Shown one piece after another: positions 17,637-26,242 of a DNA stretch of 47,144 nucleotides. The notes beneath the pieces are model-generated. The model was given only the letters and a program-made list of their open reading frames with translations. It did not search any database and was not told the origin of the DNA. The number at the start of each line of letters is the position of its first letter. The stretch's first letter is position 1. Made by a program: the position numbers and the translations under genes. Source of the DNA: Bacteroidaceae bacterium (GTDB lineage Bacteria > Bacteroidota > Bacteroidia > Bacteroidales > Bacteroidaceae); assembly GCA_017445925.1 (NCBI GenBank), contig JAFSRW010000028.1:1-47144 (forward strand), read 5' to 3'.

Positions 17637-19406
17637 CTACTGACGCATTCTGGTGCCAGTGCGAGCCTCCACAACATTAACCACATAATCTCCCAGCTTT
17701 TCGCAAGAATTGATGAGGTCCATGTAAATGGTGCCAACGGCATAGGTGTATTTGTGGTTGTTGACATCAATGATATTTTGTGATTTCAGTTGGTCGCGGA
17801 AGTTGTTTATCTCATTCTCGATGTTATAACAACGGTTTACATCGAAATAGTCCTTTCGTCCGCTTATCAACTGGTTCATTTGTGTCAGCGACTGGTCGGT
17901 AAGCCCCATCATCTGGTGCAAGTGATTGTATTGTTCCTCGTTGAAGTGATCTTCCTTGCCCTGATACTTGCGACTGATGGTGCGTGCCATGTTATAGCAG
18001 CTGTCGCCAATGCTCTCCAGTTCGGAAATCTCGCGCAACATAGCACGAATCTTAGCCTTCGTGTCGTCGCTTAGGTGAGCATCGCTTACCTGATCAAGAT
18101 AGTTAGCAATTTCCAGTTCCAGATTATCCGAGATGCTCTCATATTTCTCGATGCGTGAGAAAAGTTGGTTGAACTCTGTTGACTGATTGCTTTTTTTCAT
18201 GCCTGTGGAGGTGGCAGAGAGCGTTAGCAAATCCTGAACCATAGCGAACATTCGTTGCATACGCATAGCAAATGCCTGTATCTCCTTCTGAGCTTCCAGC
18301 ACAGAGAGTTCGGGCGTCTTCATGATTCCGGAGGTGATGAAGTGCAGGCGGAAATCCTCCTCTTCGTCCACCTTCTTGGGCTTAATTATCCAGCACACCA
18401 ATCTCTCAATTTGAGGGATGAACCAAATGAGAATGAACGTGTTGGCAACATTGAAACATGTGTGGAATGCAGCCAGCACAAAGTTCAGCTTACCTGCATT
18501 GGCCATGAAAGCAGTTGCGCCAGCCGTTTCCTTTGTCATCTCCACATCGTAGCCCACAAAGCCGCATACAGCATCAACAAAGGCCCGGAACACGAACAGA
18601 ATCCAAAAGACGCCAAAGAAGTTGAAAAACATATGCGAGAGCGCAGCACGGCGGGCTTGCGTATTGGCAGACAGTGCTGCCAGATTAGAGGTGACGGTGG
18701 TGCCGATGTTCTCACCCATCACCAAGGCAATACCTTGATAAATAGGCATCGCACCTGTAGAGCAAAGCAACATGGTAAGTGCCATCACGGCTGCCGACGA
18801 CTGAACGCAGAACGTCAGCACTCCACCCAAAAGCAGGAATATGATGGTGGTGGAGAAAGCGTTGGGGTCGAATGACATGAAAAAACTTGTCACCGTTGGG
18901 TTGTTACCCATATCCATTGATGTGCCCGTCGCCTTCAGGGTTGTCAGTCCCAATAACAACAATCCTAATCCAAAAAGGAAATCACCAATATAACGGTGCC
19001 TCTTCATATAAATAAGGATGATACCTATGAAGAAGCCAATATAGGAAAGGATGCTGACATCGAAGTTTGTCGCCTCGCCGCCTCCCGCCGTACCGATAGC
19101 CATAATCCATGCTGTCAGCGTCGTGCCGATATTGGCACCCATTATAACGGATATGGCTTGTGCCAATGTCAACAGACCTGCGTTGACAAACGACACCGTC
19201 ATGACGGTTGTTGCGGTTGAGGACTGCACAGAAGCGGTGACTGTCATACCTGTGAGTACGCCCGTAACACGATTCGTGGTCATGGCGCCCAAGACATGAC
19301 GTAACTGTGGACCCGCCATTTTCTGTAACGCTTCACTCATGGATTTCATACCGAACATGAGCAACGCCAGAGAGCCCAACAACTTAAAGACGATAAGTAA
19401 AGACAT
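17637..19406 (-). CDS. Na+/phosphate cotransporter family protein (NptA/YjbB-like)
   Basis: Inner-membrane protein of 589 residues. The N-terminal ~350 residues carry the Na/Pi-cotransporter repeats with QSSTATTVM in the first repeat and QSSAAVMALT in the second, plus GANIGTTLTAW and GENIGTTVTSN. From about residue 370 onward it is soluble and helical, a PhoU-like domain pair (RIEKYESISDNLELEIANYL, ELESIGDSCYNMAR) ending in VEARTGTRMRQ. The family exports or imports phosphate with sodium. It is the first gene of a likely two-gene unit with the alpha/beta hydrolase and has a well-formed promoter upstream. Confidence 0.92.
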   Translation of the reverse strand: MSLLIVFKLLGSLALLMFGMKSMSEALQKMAGPQLRHVLGAMTTNRVTGVLTGMTVTASVQSSTATTVMTVSFVNAGLLTLAQAISVIMGANIGTTLTAWIMAIGTAGGGEATNFDVSILSYIGFFIGIILIYMKRHRYIGDFLFGLGLLLLGLTTLKATGTSMDMGNNPTVTSFFMSFDPNAFSTTIIFLLLGGVLTFCVQSSAAVMALTMLLCSTGAMPIYQGIALVMGENIGTTVTSNLAALSANTQARRAALSHMFFNFFGVFWILFVFRAFVDAVCGFVGYDVEMTKETAGATAFMANAGKLNFVLAAFHTCFNVANTFILIWFIPQIERLVCWIIKPKKVDEEEDFRLHFITSGIMKTPELSVLEAQKEIQAFAMRMQRMFAMVQDLLTLSATSTGMKKSNQSTEFNQLFSRIEKYESISDNLELEIANYLDQVSDAHLSDDTKAKIRAMLREISELESIGDSCYNMARTISRKYQGKEDHFNEEQYNHLHQMMGLTDQSLTQMNQLISGRKDYFDVNRCYNIENEINNFRDQLKSQNIIDVNNHKYTYAVGTIYMDLINSCEKLGDYVVNVVEARTGTRMRQ

Positions 19407-19443
19407 ATTAATAAGTAATAATGTTAAATTATCATTGGTGCCG

Positions 19444-19475
19444 CAAATATAGAAAAATAATAAACTACTGCCAAA
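19444..19475 (-). promoter_or_regulatory. promoter of the Na/Pi cotransporter gene
   Basis: TTTG (19475-19472), 20 nt, then TATATTTG (19451-19444) on the minus strand, an exact -33/-7 match. The leader would be about 35 nt. Between this and the terminator at 19580 (about 100 bases) I see nothing else. Confidence 0.75.
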
Positions 19476-19579
19476 TAAATCCTCTTTTTTCTATCTCATT
19501 ATAAAGAAAAAGCAACCTCGCAACTTTATTTCTTTTACCCTCACAACTTTAAACCCAACATCCATTTCCACGTTAGTAC

Positions 19580-19627
19580 AAAAGATAAGGGGGATGTGTC
19601 AAAACGGACACATCCCCCTTATCTTTT
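19580..19627 (-). terminator. intrinsic terminator after nifJ
   Basis: A perfect 21-bp inverted repeat (19580-19600 with 19607-19627) around a 6-nt loop, with five G-C pairs in the centre and A/T tracts on both ends. It sits 13 bases downstream of the nifJ stop and could act in either direction. Confidence 0.9.
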
Positions 19628-19639
19628 TGTCGTGTTATA

Positions 19640-22600
19640 TTACAGAGTCCAGTCTTCCTGGGTCTTACGTACATAACTCTTGTAGCGGCGCTGAGCAGCA
19701 GCCTTACATGCATCGTAAAGCTCCTGAGCCTCGGCGGGAGCAGCCTTCTTCAGTGAGAGGAAGCGAACCTCACCCTCGAGGAAGTCCTGGAACTTGTCCC
19801 AATCGGGCTCCTTGCTATCCAGCTGGAAGGGGTTCTTGCCCTCTTCTGCCAGAGCAGGATTGTTACGCCACAACTGCCAGTAACCACACTCTACAGCCTT
19901 AGCCTCCTCAGCCTGGCTCTTACCCATACCGCCCTTGGACTTCAAGCCGTGGTTGATACAGGGAGCATAACCGATGATGAGTGAAGGTCCGTGCCAAGCC
20001 TCTGCCTCGCGGAAGGCCTTCAAGCACTGACTCTGATCGGCACCCATAGCTACCTGAGCAACATAAACGTTGCCGTAGGTTGCCTGCATAAGACCAAGGT
20101 CCTTCTTGCCGGCACGCTTACCATTGGCAGCGAACTGGGCAATAGCACCGATAGGAGTAGCCTTAGAAGCCTGACCACCTGTGTTAGAGTAAACCTCGGT
20201 ATCGATAACGAAGATGTTAACATCCTCGCCAGAACCGATTACATGATCGAGACCACCGTAACCGATATCGTAAGAGGCACCGTCGCCACCGATAATCCAC
20301 TGAGAACGCTTAACCAGATAGTGTTCGAGCTCCTTGAGCTGAGCGCAAACGGGGCAACCTGCCTTTTCACCCTCACCAATGAAGGGCTTCAGAGCGGCAG
20401 CAGCAGCCTTTGAGCCATCAGCATCGTTCTTCTGCTCAATCCAGTTCTGGGCAGCAGCCTTGAACTCAGCACTTGCCTTATCGCCGGCGATGAGCTGGTT
20501 CAGCAGGTCGGTAATGCGGTTCTTCATCTTCTTGTTGGCAAGAACCATACCCATGCCGTACTCGCAGAAGTCCTCGAAGAGTGAGTTAGACCATGCGGGG
20601 CCCTGACCCTTCTCGTTCTTGGTATAAGGAGTAGAAGGAATAGAACCTGAGTAGATAGAAGAACAACCGGTAGCGTTAGCAACCATCTGACGGTCACCGA
20701 AGAGCTGGCTGATCAGCTTAACATAAGGAGTCTCACCACAACCAGAGCAAGCGCCGCTGAACTCGAAGAGAGGAGTAGCGAACTGGCTGTTCTTGGGGCT
20801 CTGCTTGATGTCGACAAGATCCTGCTTGCTCTTCACATTCTTAACGCAGTAATCCCAGTTGGCAGCTTCCTTGGCAGCAGCCTCAGAAGAATCGTCGTAA
20901 GCCACCATGGTAAGAGCCTTGCCCAGCTTGGGATTGCCAGGACAAACATCGGCACAGTTACCGCAACCCAGACAGTCCTTAACACCTACCTGCATTACGA
21001 AGTGCATACCCTTCATAGCTGCGGGAGCCTTCATCTCGAGTGTCTGACCCTTGAAACCTGCCTTCTCCTCGTCGGTCATAACGATAGGACGGATACAAGC
21101 GTGAGGACAAACGAAAGCACACTTGTTACACTGGATACAGTTCTCGGGGTTCCAAACGGGAACGAAGCCGGCAACACCACGCTTCTCATAAGCAGCGGTA
21201 CCCTGCTCCCAAGCACCATCCTCGTAACCTTTGTAAGCAGAAACGGGCAGGTCGGCACCATTCTGAGCGTTGATAGGACGAACCAAATTAGAAACGAATG
21301 CGGGCTCGTCATAAACAGCAGCCTCGTCATCGGGAAGGTTAGCCCATGCGGGATCAACGGCCAAAGTCTTGTACTCGCAACCGCGATCTACGGCAGCGAA
21401 GTTCATGTTTACAACATCCTCGCCCTTCTTGCCGTAAGACTTAACAATAGCCTTCTTCATCTGCTCTACAGCCAACTCAACGGGGATAACCTCGGTGATG
21501 CGGAAGAAAGCAGACTGCAGGATGGTATTGGTACGGTTACCCAAACCAATCTCCTGAGCAATCTTGGTAGCATTGATATAGTAAACGGTAATATTCTTCT
21601 GTGCGAAATACTTCTTTACGTTATTGGGCAGGAAGTTAACCAGCTCCTCGCCATCGAAAATGGTGTTCAGCAGGAACTGACCATTCTGACGCAGACCACG
21701 CAGTACATCGTACATACGCAGATAAGCCTGAACGTGGCAAGCCACGAAGTTAGGAGTCTTAATCTGGTAAGTTGAACGGATGGGGGTATCACCGAAACGC
21801 AAGTGTGAACAGGTGAAACCACCAGACTTCTTAGAGTCGTAAGAGAAGTATGCCTGGCAATACTTGTTGGTATTGTCGCCGATAATCTTAACTGAGTTCT
21901 TGTTAGCACCTACGGTACCATCGGCACCCAGACCAAAGAACTTAGCCTCGAAGATACCCTCGCCACCGAGAGCCATCTCTTCTTTAGCGGGCAGAGAGGT
22001 GAAGGTGAGGTCATCAACGATACCTACGGTGAAGTGATGCTTGGGCTGGGGCAACTCCAGGTTCTCATAAACGCTGAGAATCATGGTAGGAGTTACGTCG
22101 GCAGAACCCAAACCGTAACGACCGCCTACGATAACAGGAGCATTCTCCTTGCCGTAGAAGGCGTCTCTAACGTCCAGCAACAGAGGTTCGCCATTGCTTC
22201 CGGGCTCCTTGGTACGGTCCAGAACAGCAATACGCTTACAGCTAGCGGGAACAGCCTTCAACAGGTGCTCTACGCTGAAGGGGCGATACAGGTGAACGCT
22301 AACCAAACCATACTTTTTGCCATTGGCGTTAGCATAGTCGATAGCCTCGCGAGCAGCCTCGGTACCTGAGCCCATCATGATGATAACCTGCTCGGCATCC
22401 TGAGCTCCGTAGTAGCTGAAGAGCTCATACTTGCGGCCTGTACGCTCGGAGATAGCGGCCATATATTTCTCTACGATAGCGGGAACTGCATCGTAGTAAC
22501 GGTTGCAACTTTCGCGGTGAGCGAAGAATGTCTCGGGATTCTCGGCCATACCCTTAGCCTGAGGATGCTCAGGAGAGAGAGCACGAGCACGGAACTCACT

Positions 22601-23206
22601 GAGAGCCTTCTGGTTTACAAGGTCGCGAACATCATCGTCCTCAATCAGTTCAACCTTCTGATACTCGTGAGAAGTACGGAAGCCATCGAAGAAGTTGATG
22701 AAGGGAACGCGTGCCTCGATTGATGCAAGGTGAGCAACAGCTGAGAGGTCCATAACCTCCTGAACGCTACCCTCTGCCAGCATAGCGAAACCTGTCTGAC
22801 GACAAGCCATAACATCGCTCTGGTCACCAAAGATACACAATGAATGAGTGGCTACGGTACGAGCTGATACGTGGAATACAGAAGGCAGCAGCTCACCGGC
22901 AATCTTGTACATGTTGGGAATCATCAACAGAAGTCCCTGAGACGCTGTGAATGTGGTTGTAAGTGCACCAGCCTGCAGAGAACCATGTACAGCACCAGCT
23001 GCACCAGCCTCGGACTGCATCTCCTGCACCATTACTGTGTCGCCAAAGAGGTTCTTACGACCCTGAGCGGCCCACTCATCTACATGCTCCGCCATGGGAG
23101 ATGAAGGAGTGATGGGATATATAGCAGCAACCTCGCTGAACATATAGGCTACATGTCCGGCACAGGTGTTACCATCCCATGTCACAAATTTCTTTTCTTT
23201 TGCCAT
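19640..23206 (-). CDS. nifJ: pyruvate:ferredoxin (flavodoxin) oxidoreductase
   Basis: Single-chain PFOR of 1188 residues, the normal length. It oxidatively decarboxylates pyruvate with CoA to acetyl-CoA, reducing ferredoxin, the central step of anaerobic pyruvate use. Domains in order: N-terminal pyruvate/TPP domain (WDGNTCAGHVAYMFSEVAAI, YPITPSSPM), CoA-binding/transketolase-C region (about 250-400), gamma domain, a two-cluster ferredoxin domain with CIQCNKCAFVCPHAC and CLGCGNCADVCPGNP (about 690-760), and the C-terminal TPP domain with the cluster-binding CSGCGETPY and GDGASYDIGYGG...NTGGQ. All expected cysteines are present. A 141-nt gap separates it from the upstream ATPase gene. I found no consensus -7 box in that gap, so the promoter is unclear. 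Confidence 0.97.
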   Translation of the reverse strand: MAKEKKFVTWDGNTCAGHVAYMFSEVAAIYPITPSSPMAEHVDEWAAQGRKNLFGDTVMVQEMQSEAGAAGAVHGSLQAGALTTTFTASQGLLLMIPNMYKIAGELLPSVFHVSARTVATHSLCIFGDQSDVMACRQTGFAMLAEGSVQEVMDLSAVAHLASIEARVPFINFFDGFRTSHEYQKVELIEDDDVRDLVNQKALSEFRARALSPEHPQAKGMAENPETFFAHRESCNRYYDAVPAIVEKYMAAISERTGRKYELFSYYGAQDAEQVIIMMGSGTEAAREAIDYANANGKKYGLVSVHLYRPFSVEHLLKAVPASCKRIAVLDRTKEPGSNGEPLLLDVRDAFYGKENAPVIVGGRYGLGSADVTPTMILSVYENLELPQPKHHFTVGIVDDLTFTSLPAKEEMALGGEGIFEAKFFGLGADGTVGANKNSVKIIGDNTNKYCQAYFSYDSKKSGGFTCSHLRFGDTPIRSTYQIKTPNFVACHVQAYLRMYDVLRGLRQNGQFLLNTIFDGEELVNFLPNNVKKYFAQKNITVYYINATKIAQEIGLGNRTNTILQSAFFRITEVIPVELAVEQMKKAIVKSYGKKGEDVVNMNFAAVDRGCEYKTLAVDPAWANLPDDEAAVYDEPAFVSNLVRPINAQNGADLPVSAYKGYEDGAWEQGTAAYEKRGVAGFVPVWNPENCIQCNKCAFVCPHACIRPIVMTDEEKAGFKGQTLEMKAPAAMKGMHFVMQVGVKDCLGCGNCADVCPGNPKLGKALTMVAYDDSSEAAAKEAANWDYCVKNVKSKQDLVDIKQSPKNSQFATPLFEFSGACSGCGETPYVKLISQLFGDRQMVANATGCSSIYSGSIPSTPYTKNEKGQGPAWSNSLFEDFCEYGMGMVLANKKMKNRITDLLNQLIAGDKASAEFKAAAQNWIEQKNDADGSKAAAAALKPFIGEGEKAGCPVCAQLKELEHYLVKRSQWIIGGDGASYDIGYGGLDHVIGSGEDVNIFVIDTEVYSNTGGQASKATPIGAIAQFAANGKRAGKKDLGLMQATYGNVYVAQVAMGADQSQCLKAFREAEAWHGPSLIIGYAPCINHGLKSKGGMGKSQAEEAKAVECGYWQLWRNNPALAEEGKNPFQLDSKEPDWDKFQDFLEGEVRFLSLKKAAPAEAQELYDACKAAAQRRYKSYVRKTQEDWTL

Positions 23207-23218
23207 ATTGAATTAAAG

Positions 23219-23347
23219 ACCCTCTCCCTACCCCTCCACCTCTATGGGGAGGGAACTGCTAACAGGGTCGTGGGCAGTTAATTTATATTTATTCCAAATT
23301 ATTTATTCTGATTATTCTCCCCATAAAGGGGGAGTTAGAGGGGGGGC
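23219..23347. repeat. GC-rich inverted repeat pair between the ATPase gene and nifJ
   Basis: Two related GC-rich blocks in opposite orientation: 23219-23254 (starts GACCCTCTCC, ends TATGGGGAGGG) and 23318-23347 (CTCCCCATAAAGGGGGAGTT...). The second can fold by itself as CTCCCC/GGGGAG with a 6-nt loop. About 63 A/T-rich bases lie between the blocks. A third copy is at 25304-25337. The arrangement is like a small non-autonomous element, but no target-site duplication was identified. Confidence 0.6.
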
Positions 23348-24529
23348 CTAGTACAGGAATCCATATACCCAGATAGGTATCTCCTGTTCACACCCCTCGG
23401 CAATGCCGGAAAGTGCATACAGCACATCGGTATTCTTACGCTTGGGATGCTCCAGACAAATACGGAAACGCTGCTTACCGTCCACAATAAACGTGCTGCT
23501 GCGGTCGCCAGCCTGAACCTGATGACGTCCCCAAAGGGCATTCTGGAAGAAGGTCTCCATGAGTGTCTCCTCATCAACCTTACCAGGACTCATGGCATAC
23601 ATAAGGTTGGTGTTGTGCAGATAAAGGCCAGAGGGCTTCTTGGGGAATTCATCGCCATGACGATAAATCATATTGAGCAATCGGGCATCGCTCAAGTACT
23701 TGATATAATTCATTACCGTAGCACGGCTTGTCTGCATATCGCTGGCCAATTGGCTAACGTTGGGAGCACCTGTTCCACCTGTGGCAAGCAGATAAAGGAG
23801 TTTCTTTATCTTACTCAGATACTTCAGGTCGATTTGCTTGATGAGGAGGATATCCACCTCGATCATCATGTTCATGGTCTTAAGCAGATTCTCGCTGAAG
23901 TTGCTGTTCTCCAGGAAGAAGGGGTAATAACCATGATGCAGATAGTTGCGGAAATGCTCCAGGGGATCTACCTTTGCCAACACCTCCTGCGAAATGCGCT
24001 CGTGGCGGTTCTGAATCTCGCGGATGCTGTAAGCCTTGAAGTTCTCGCCGGTCATCAGATTCAGGTATTCACGGAAAGAGAAGCCGCGCAAATTGTAGCT
24101 GTCTACAATACCGTTCAGCTCAGGATTCTCATCCTTCAAACGCATAACGCTACTACCCGTAAATACAACCCGCAGACGGGGGATGCGATTGTAAATCATA
24201 CGCAACTCATGGCTCCAATCCTGCTGCTTGAACACTTGGTCGATAAGCAGAACCTGACCTCCTGCCTGCTGGAATTCCTGCGCAAACTGGAAAAGTGTCT
24301 TACCCTGGAAATAAAAGTTGTTCATGTTGATGTACAGGCACCTTTTATCCCGTGGGGCAAAATGCTCTTTGGCATACTGAAGCAGGAAAGTTGTCTTACC
24401 AACACCCCTACTACCTTTAATTCCAATCAAACGCTGTTTCCAGTCAATTTCATCCATCAAAGCTCTCCTTACAGGAGCCTCTGTATGTTCTACAAGAAAC
24501 TGATGAATCCGAAAGAATGTCTCTAACAT
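23348..24529 (-). CDS. AAA+ ATPase with C-terminal DUF4143-like region
   Basis: Cytosolic P-loop protein of 393 residues of the AAA_14/DUF4143 class, common in Bacteroidetes and of unknown function. Walker A is GSRGVGKT (39-46). The Walker B position reads LLIDQV, with Asp97 followed by Gln98 where the family usually has Glu. A sensor-like FTGSSVMRL follows. The C-terminal half has a winged-helix-like stretch (NVSQLASDMQTSRATVMNYI) and a nuclease-fold-like end. It has its own strong promoter and lies 141 nt upstream of nifJ on the same strand. These proteins have been suggested to act in DNA- or toxin-related roles, but nothing in the context supports one here. Confidence 0.8.
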   Translation of the reverse strand: MLETFFRIHQFLVEHTEAPVRRALMDEIDWKQRLIGIKGSRGVGKTTFLLQYAKEHFAPRDKRCLYINMNNFYFQGKTLFQFAQEFQQAGGQVLLIDQVFKQQDWSHELRMIYNRIPRLRVVFTGSSVMRLKDENPELNGIVDSYNLRGFSFREYLNLMTGENFKAYSIREIQNRHERISQEVLAKVDPLEHFRNYLHHGYYPFFLENSNFSENLLKTMNMMIEVDILLIKQIDLKYLSKIKKLLYLLATGGTGAPNVSQLASDMQTSRATVMNYIKYLSDARLLNMIYRHGDEFPKKPSGLYLHNTNLMYAMSPGKVDEETLMETFFQNALWGRHQVQAGDRSSTFIVDGKQRFRICLEHPKRKNTDVLYALSGIAEGCEQEIPIWVYGFLY

Positions 24530-24555
24530 ACCCGAAATAGATTATTTTTCGGTGC

Positions 24556-24586
24556 AAAGATACTCTTTTTTAGTCAAATTGCAAAC
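24556..24586 (-). promoter_or_regulatory. promoter of the AAA+ ATPase gene
   Basis: TTTG (24586-24583), 19 nt, then TATCTTTG (24563-24556) on the minus strand. The leader is about 23 nt to the ATG at 24529. Confidence 0.7.
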
Positions 24587-24615
24587 TCTACATAACAAAA
24601 AGTGCGTTTTGACCA

Positions 24616-25299
24616 TTATTTTTTTGGAAAAACATCGATATGACGCATCTGTTTCATGATTGCAGTCTGACGTTTTAGCATATAAGGAGACGGATTTTTA
24701 CTGCTGAATCTCAGCGGATTAGGTAATGTAGCAGCAATAAGTGCACAATTGGCACGGGTAAGGTCGGAAGAGGAACGACCGAAGTGTTGCTGCGCCACCG
24801 CCTCGGCTCCATAAATACCATCGCCCATCTCTATGGAATTCAGGTAAACTTCCATGATTCTGTGTTTGCCCCAGATAAGTTCTATCAGGCCTGTAAAATA
24901 GACCTCCAGCCCCTTGCGTACCCAACTGTGGTCAGGCCAAAGGAAAACGTTCTTGGCCGTTTGCTGACTTATGGTGCTCCCGCCCCTATGACGCTTGCCT
25001 GCCTTACTCTCTTCTATGGCTGCGTTAATGGCTTTGAAGTCGAAACCATGATGTTTAAGATACAACTGGTCCTCGCTGGCCATAACCGCTACGGGCATAT
25101 AAATCGACATCTCATCGAGCGAAACCCAATGATGCCTGAGCCTGAGTTTCTCGCCATGAGCCACTTGTTGACAGCAACGGATTACCATCAAGGGCGTAAC
25201 ATAAACGGGCACCCAACGATAGGCTATAACAGCAAGGATTGTGCTTCCGAAGAACAGAAGCACAATCCATTGCATTATTTTCTGAATCTTTTTTAGCAT
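24616..25299 (-). CDS. mtgA: monofunctional peptidoglycan glycosyltransferase
   Basis: Membrane-anchored glycosyltransferase family 51 enzyme of 227 residues that polymerises lipid II into glycan strands. One N-terminal membrane helix (WIVLLFFGSTILAVIAY) precedes the GT51 domain. Catalytic motifs are present: ASEDQLYLKHHGFD with the key Glu, RGGSTISQQTAKN, the GLEVYFTGLIELIWGKHRI segment, EVYLNSIEMGDGIYG and ALIAATLPNPLRF. There is no transpeptidase domain, so it is monofunctional. I place the start at 25299 (MLKKIQKIM). A start at 25314 would draw its first codons from a GC-rich repeat. It follows the OmpA-family lipoprotein gene and probably shares its transcript. Confidence 0.92.
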   Translation of the reverse strand: MLKKIQKIMQWIVLLFFGSTILAVIAYRWVPVYVTPLMVIRCCQQVAHGEKLRLRHHWVSLDEMSIYMPVAVMASEDQLYLKHHGFDFKAINAAIEESKAGKRHRGGSTISQQTAKNVFLWPDHSWVRKGLEVYFTGLIELIWGKHRIMEVYLNSIEMGDGIYGAEAVAQQHFGRSSSDLTRANCALIAATLPNPLRFSSKNPSPYMLKRQTAIMKQMRHIDVFPKK

Positions 25300-25303
25300 A
25301 AGA

Positions 25304-25337
25304 GTTCTCCCCATAGAGGGGGAGTTAGAGAGGGTCT
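25304..25337. repeat. GC-rich hairpin repeat between ompA-like gene and mtgA
   Basis: Contains CTCCCCATAGAGGGGGAG, which folds as CTCCCC/GGGGAG with a 6-nt loop, followed by TTAGAGAGGGTC. It is closely related to the block at 23318-23347. It fills the whole gap between the two genes and would be part of their common mRNA. Confidence 0.7.
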
Positions 25338-26063
25338 TTACTGCAAAGTACCTGCGTTAGCAGCCTTTACCATTGCATCGCTGGCATACAGATAAACCTC
25401 TACACGGCGGCTGGCATTTCTGTCCTCCTTGCCGTTGGCATCGTAAACAAGGTACTGAGGATCCTCACCGTAACCAGTAGCGCTCTTAATCTGAGAAGCG
25501 TTTACGCCACAACTGTTTGTCAGGAAACCGCGAACAGAGTTAGCACGACTCTGGCTCAGGGTCAGGTTGGTTTCATCTGAACCGTCGCTGCTGGCAAAAC
25601 CATAGATGGCTACGTCGCAGTCGGTATAAACATTCAGTACATTGTTGGCAAACTGGCGAAGAGAATTCTGTGCCTTAGCCTGCAAATCGCTCTTACCCAC
25701 CTTAAAGAGGATGCCATTGTCGAAGGTTACCTTAACGGCTTCCAAACCATTCTTATCGGTAACAGTTGAAACCTCAGCATTATCCACTGCCTCGGCAGCA
25801 GCCTTAGCCTTATCCATCTTCTTACCAATCAGGATACCAGCTGTAGTACCACCGGCAACACCAACGCCTGCACCAATGGCAGCACCCAACTTAGCACCAC
25901 TTGAACCACCAGCCAAAGCACCGATAGCTGCACCTAAACCTGCACCTAAGGCACCACCGCCGGCACCACCGATAAGACCACCCTTAGTGGTGTTGTTCAT
26001 ATTACAACCAGAAACCAGAAGAACTACAGATAGAGCTCCAATAAAACTTTTCATTCCTTTCAT
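25338..26063 (-). CDS. OmpA-family lipoprotein with glycine-zipper region (YiaD-like)
   Basis: Outer-membrane lipoprotein of 241 residues. The signal peptide ends in lipobox LVSGC (Cys near residue 20). Residues about 28-85 form a glycine-rich zipper region with repeated GGAGGGALGAGLGAAIGAL-type sequence. The C-terminal OmpA domain (about 110-235) binds peptidoglycan and contains the NLTLSQSRANSVRGFL stretch and DRNASRRVEVYLYAS. Its partner mtgA next door, in peptidoglycan synthesis, makes a cell-wall role sensible. A promoter lies about 55 nt upstream. Confidence 0.9.
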   Translation of the reverse strand: MKGMKSFIGALSVVLLVSGCNMNNTTKGGLIGGAGGGALGAGLGAAIGALAGGSSGAKLGAAIGAGVGVAGGTTAGILIGKKMDKAKAAAEAVDNAEVSTVTDKNGLEAVKVTFDNGILFKVGKSDLQAKAQNSLRQFANNVLNVYTDCDVAIYGFASSDGSDETNLTLSQSRANSVRGFLTNSCGVNASQIKSATGYGEDPQYLVYDANGKEDRNASRRVEVYLYASDAMVKAANAGTLQ

Positions 26064-26118
26064 ATTATTCTCAAATTTAAATGTTATACATTTCCTTAAC
26101 CTTATTCAAAATTTACTG

Positions 26119-26152
26119 CAAAGTTACACATTTTTGGAAAGAAGCATACAAA
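26119..26152 (-). promoter_or_regulatory. promoter of the OmpA-family gene and mtgA
   Basis: TAACTTTG (26126-26119) on the minus strand with TTTG at 26152-26149. The spacing is 22 nt, slightly longer than the 19-20 seen at other promoters in this window. Confidence 0.55.
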
Positions 26153-26168
26153 ATCCGCGTTTTTTTAG

Positions 26169-26176
26169 TACTTTTG
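26169..26176 (+). promoter_or_regulatory. -7 element of proS
   Basis: TACTTTTG, an exact TAnnTTTG match, followed by GCAGC, 66 nt before the proS ATG. No clear -33 box. Confidence 0.5.
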
Positions 26177-26242
26177 CAGCGGTTTTTACATATAGGAGGG
26201 GAAAACTTCATATTTTAGATAAACAACAAAGGAAAAAATATA

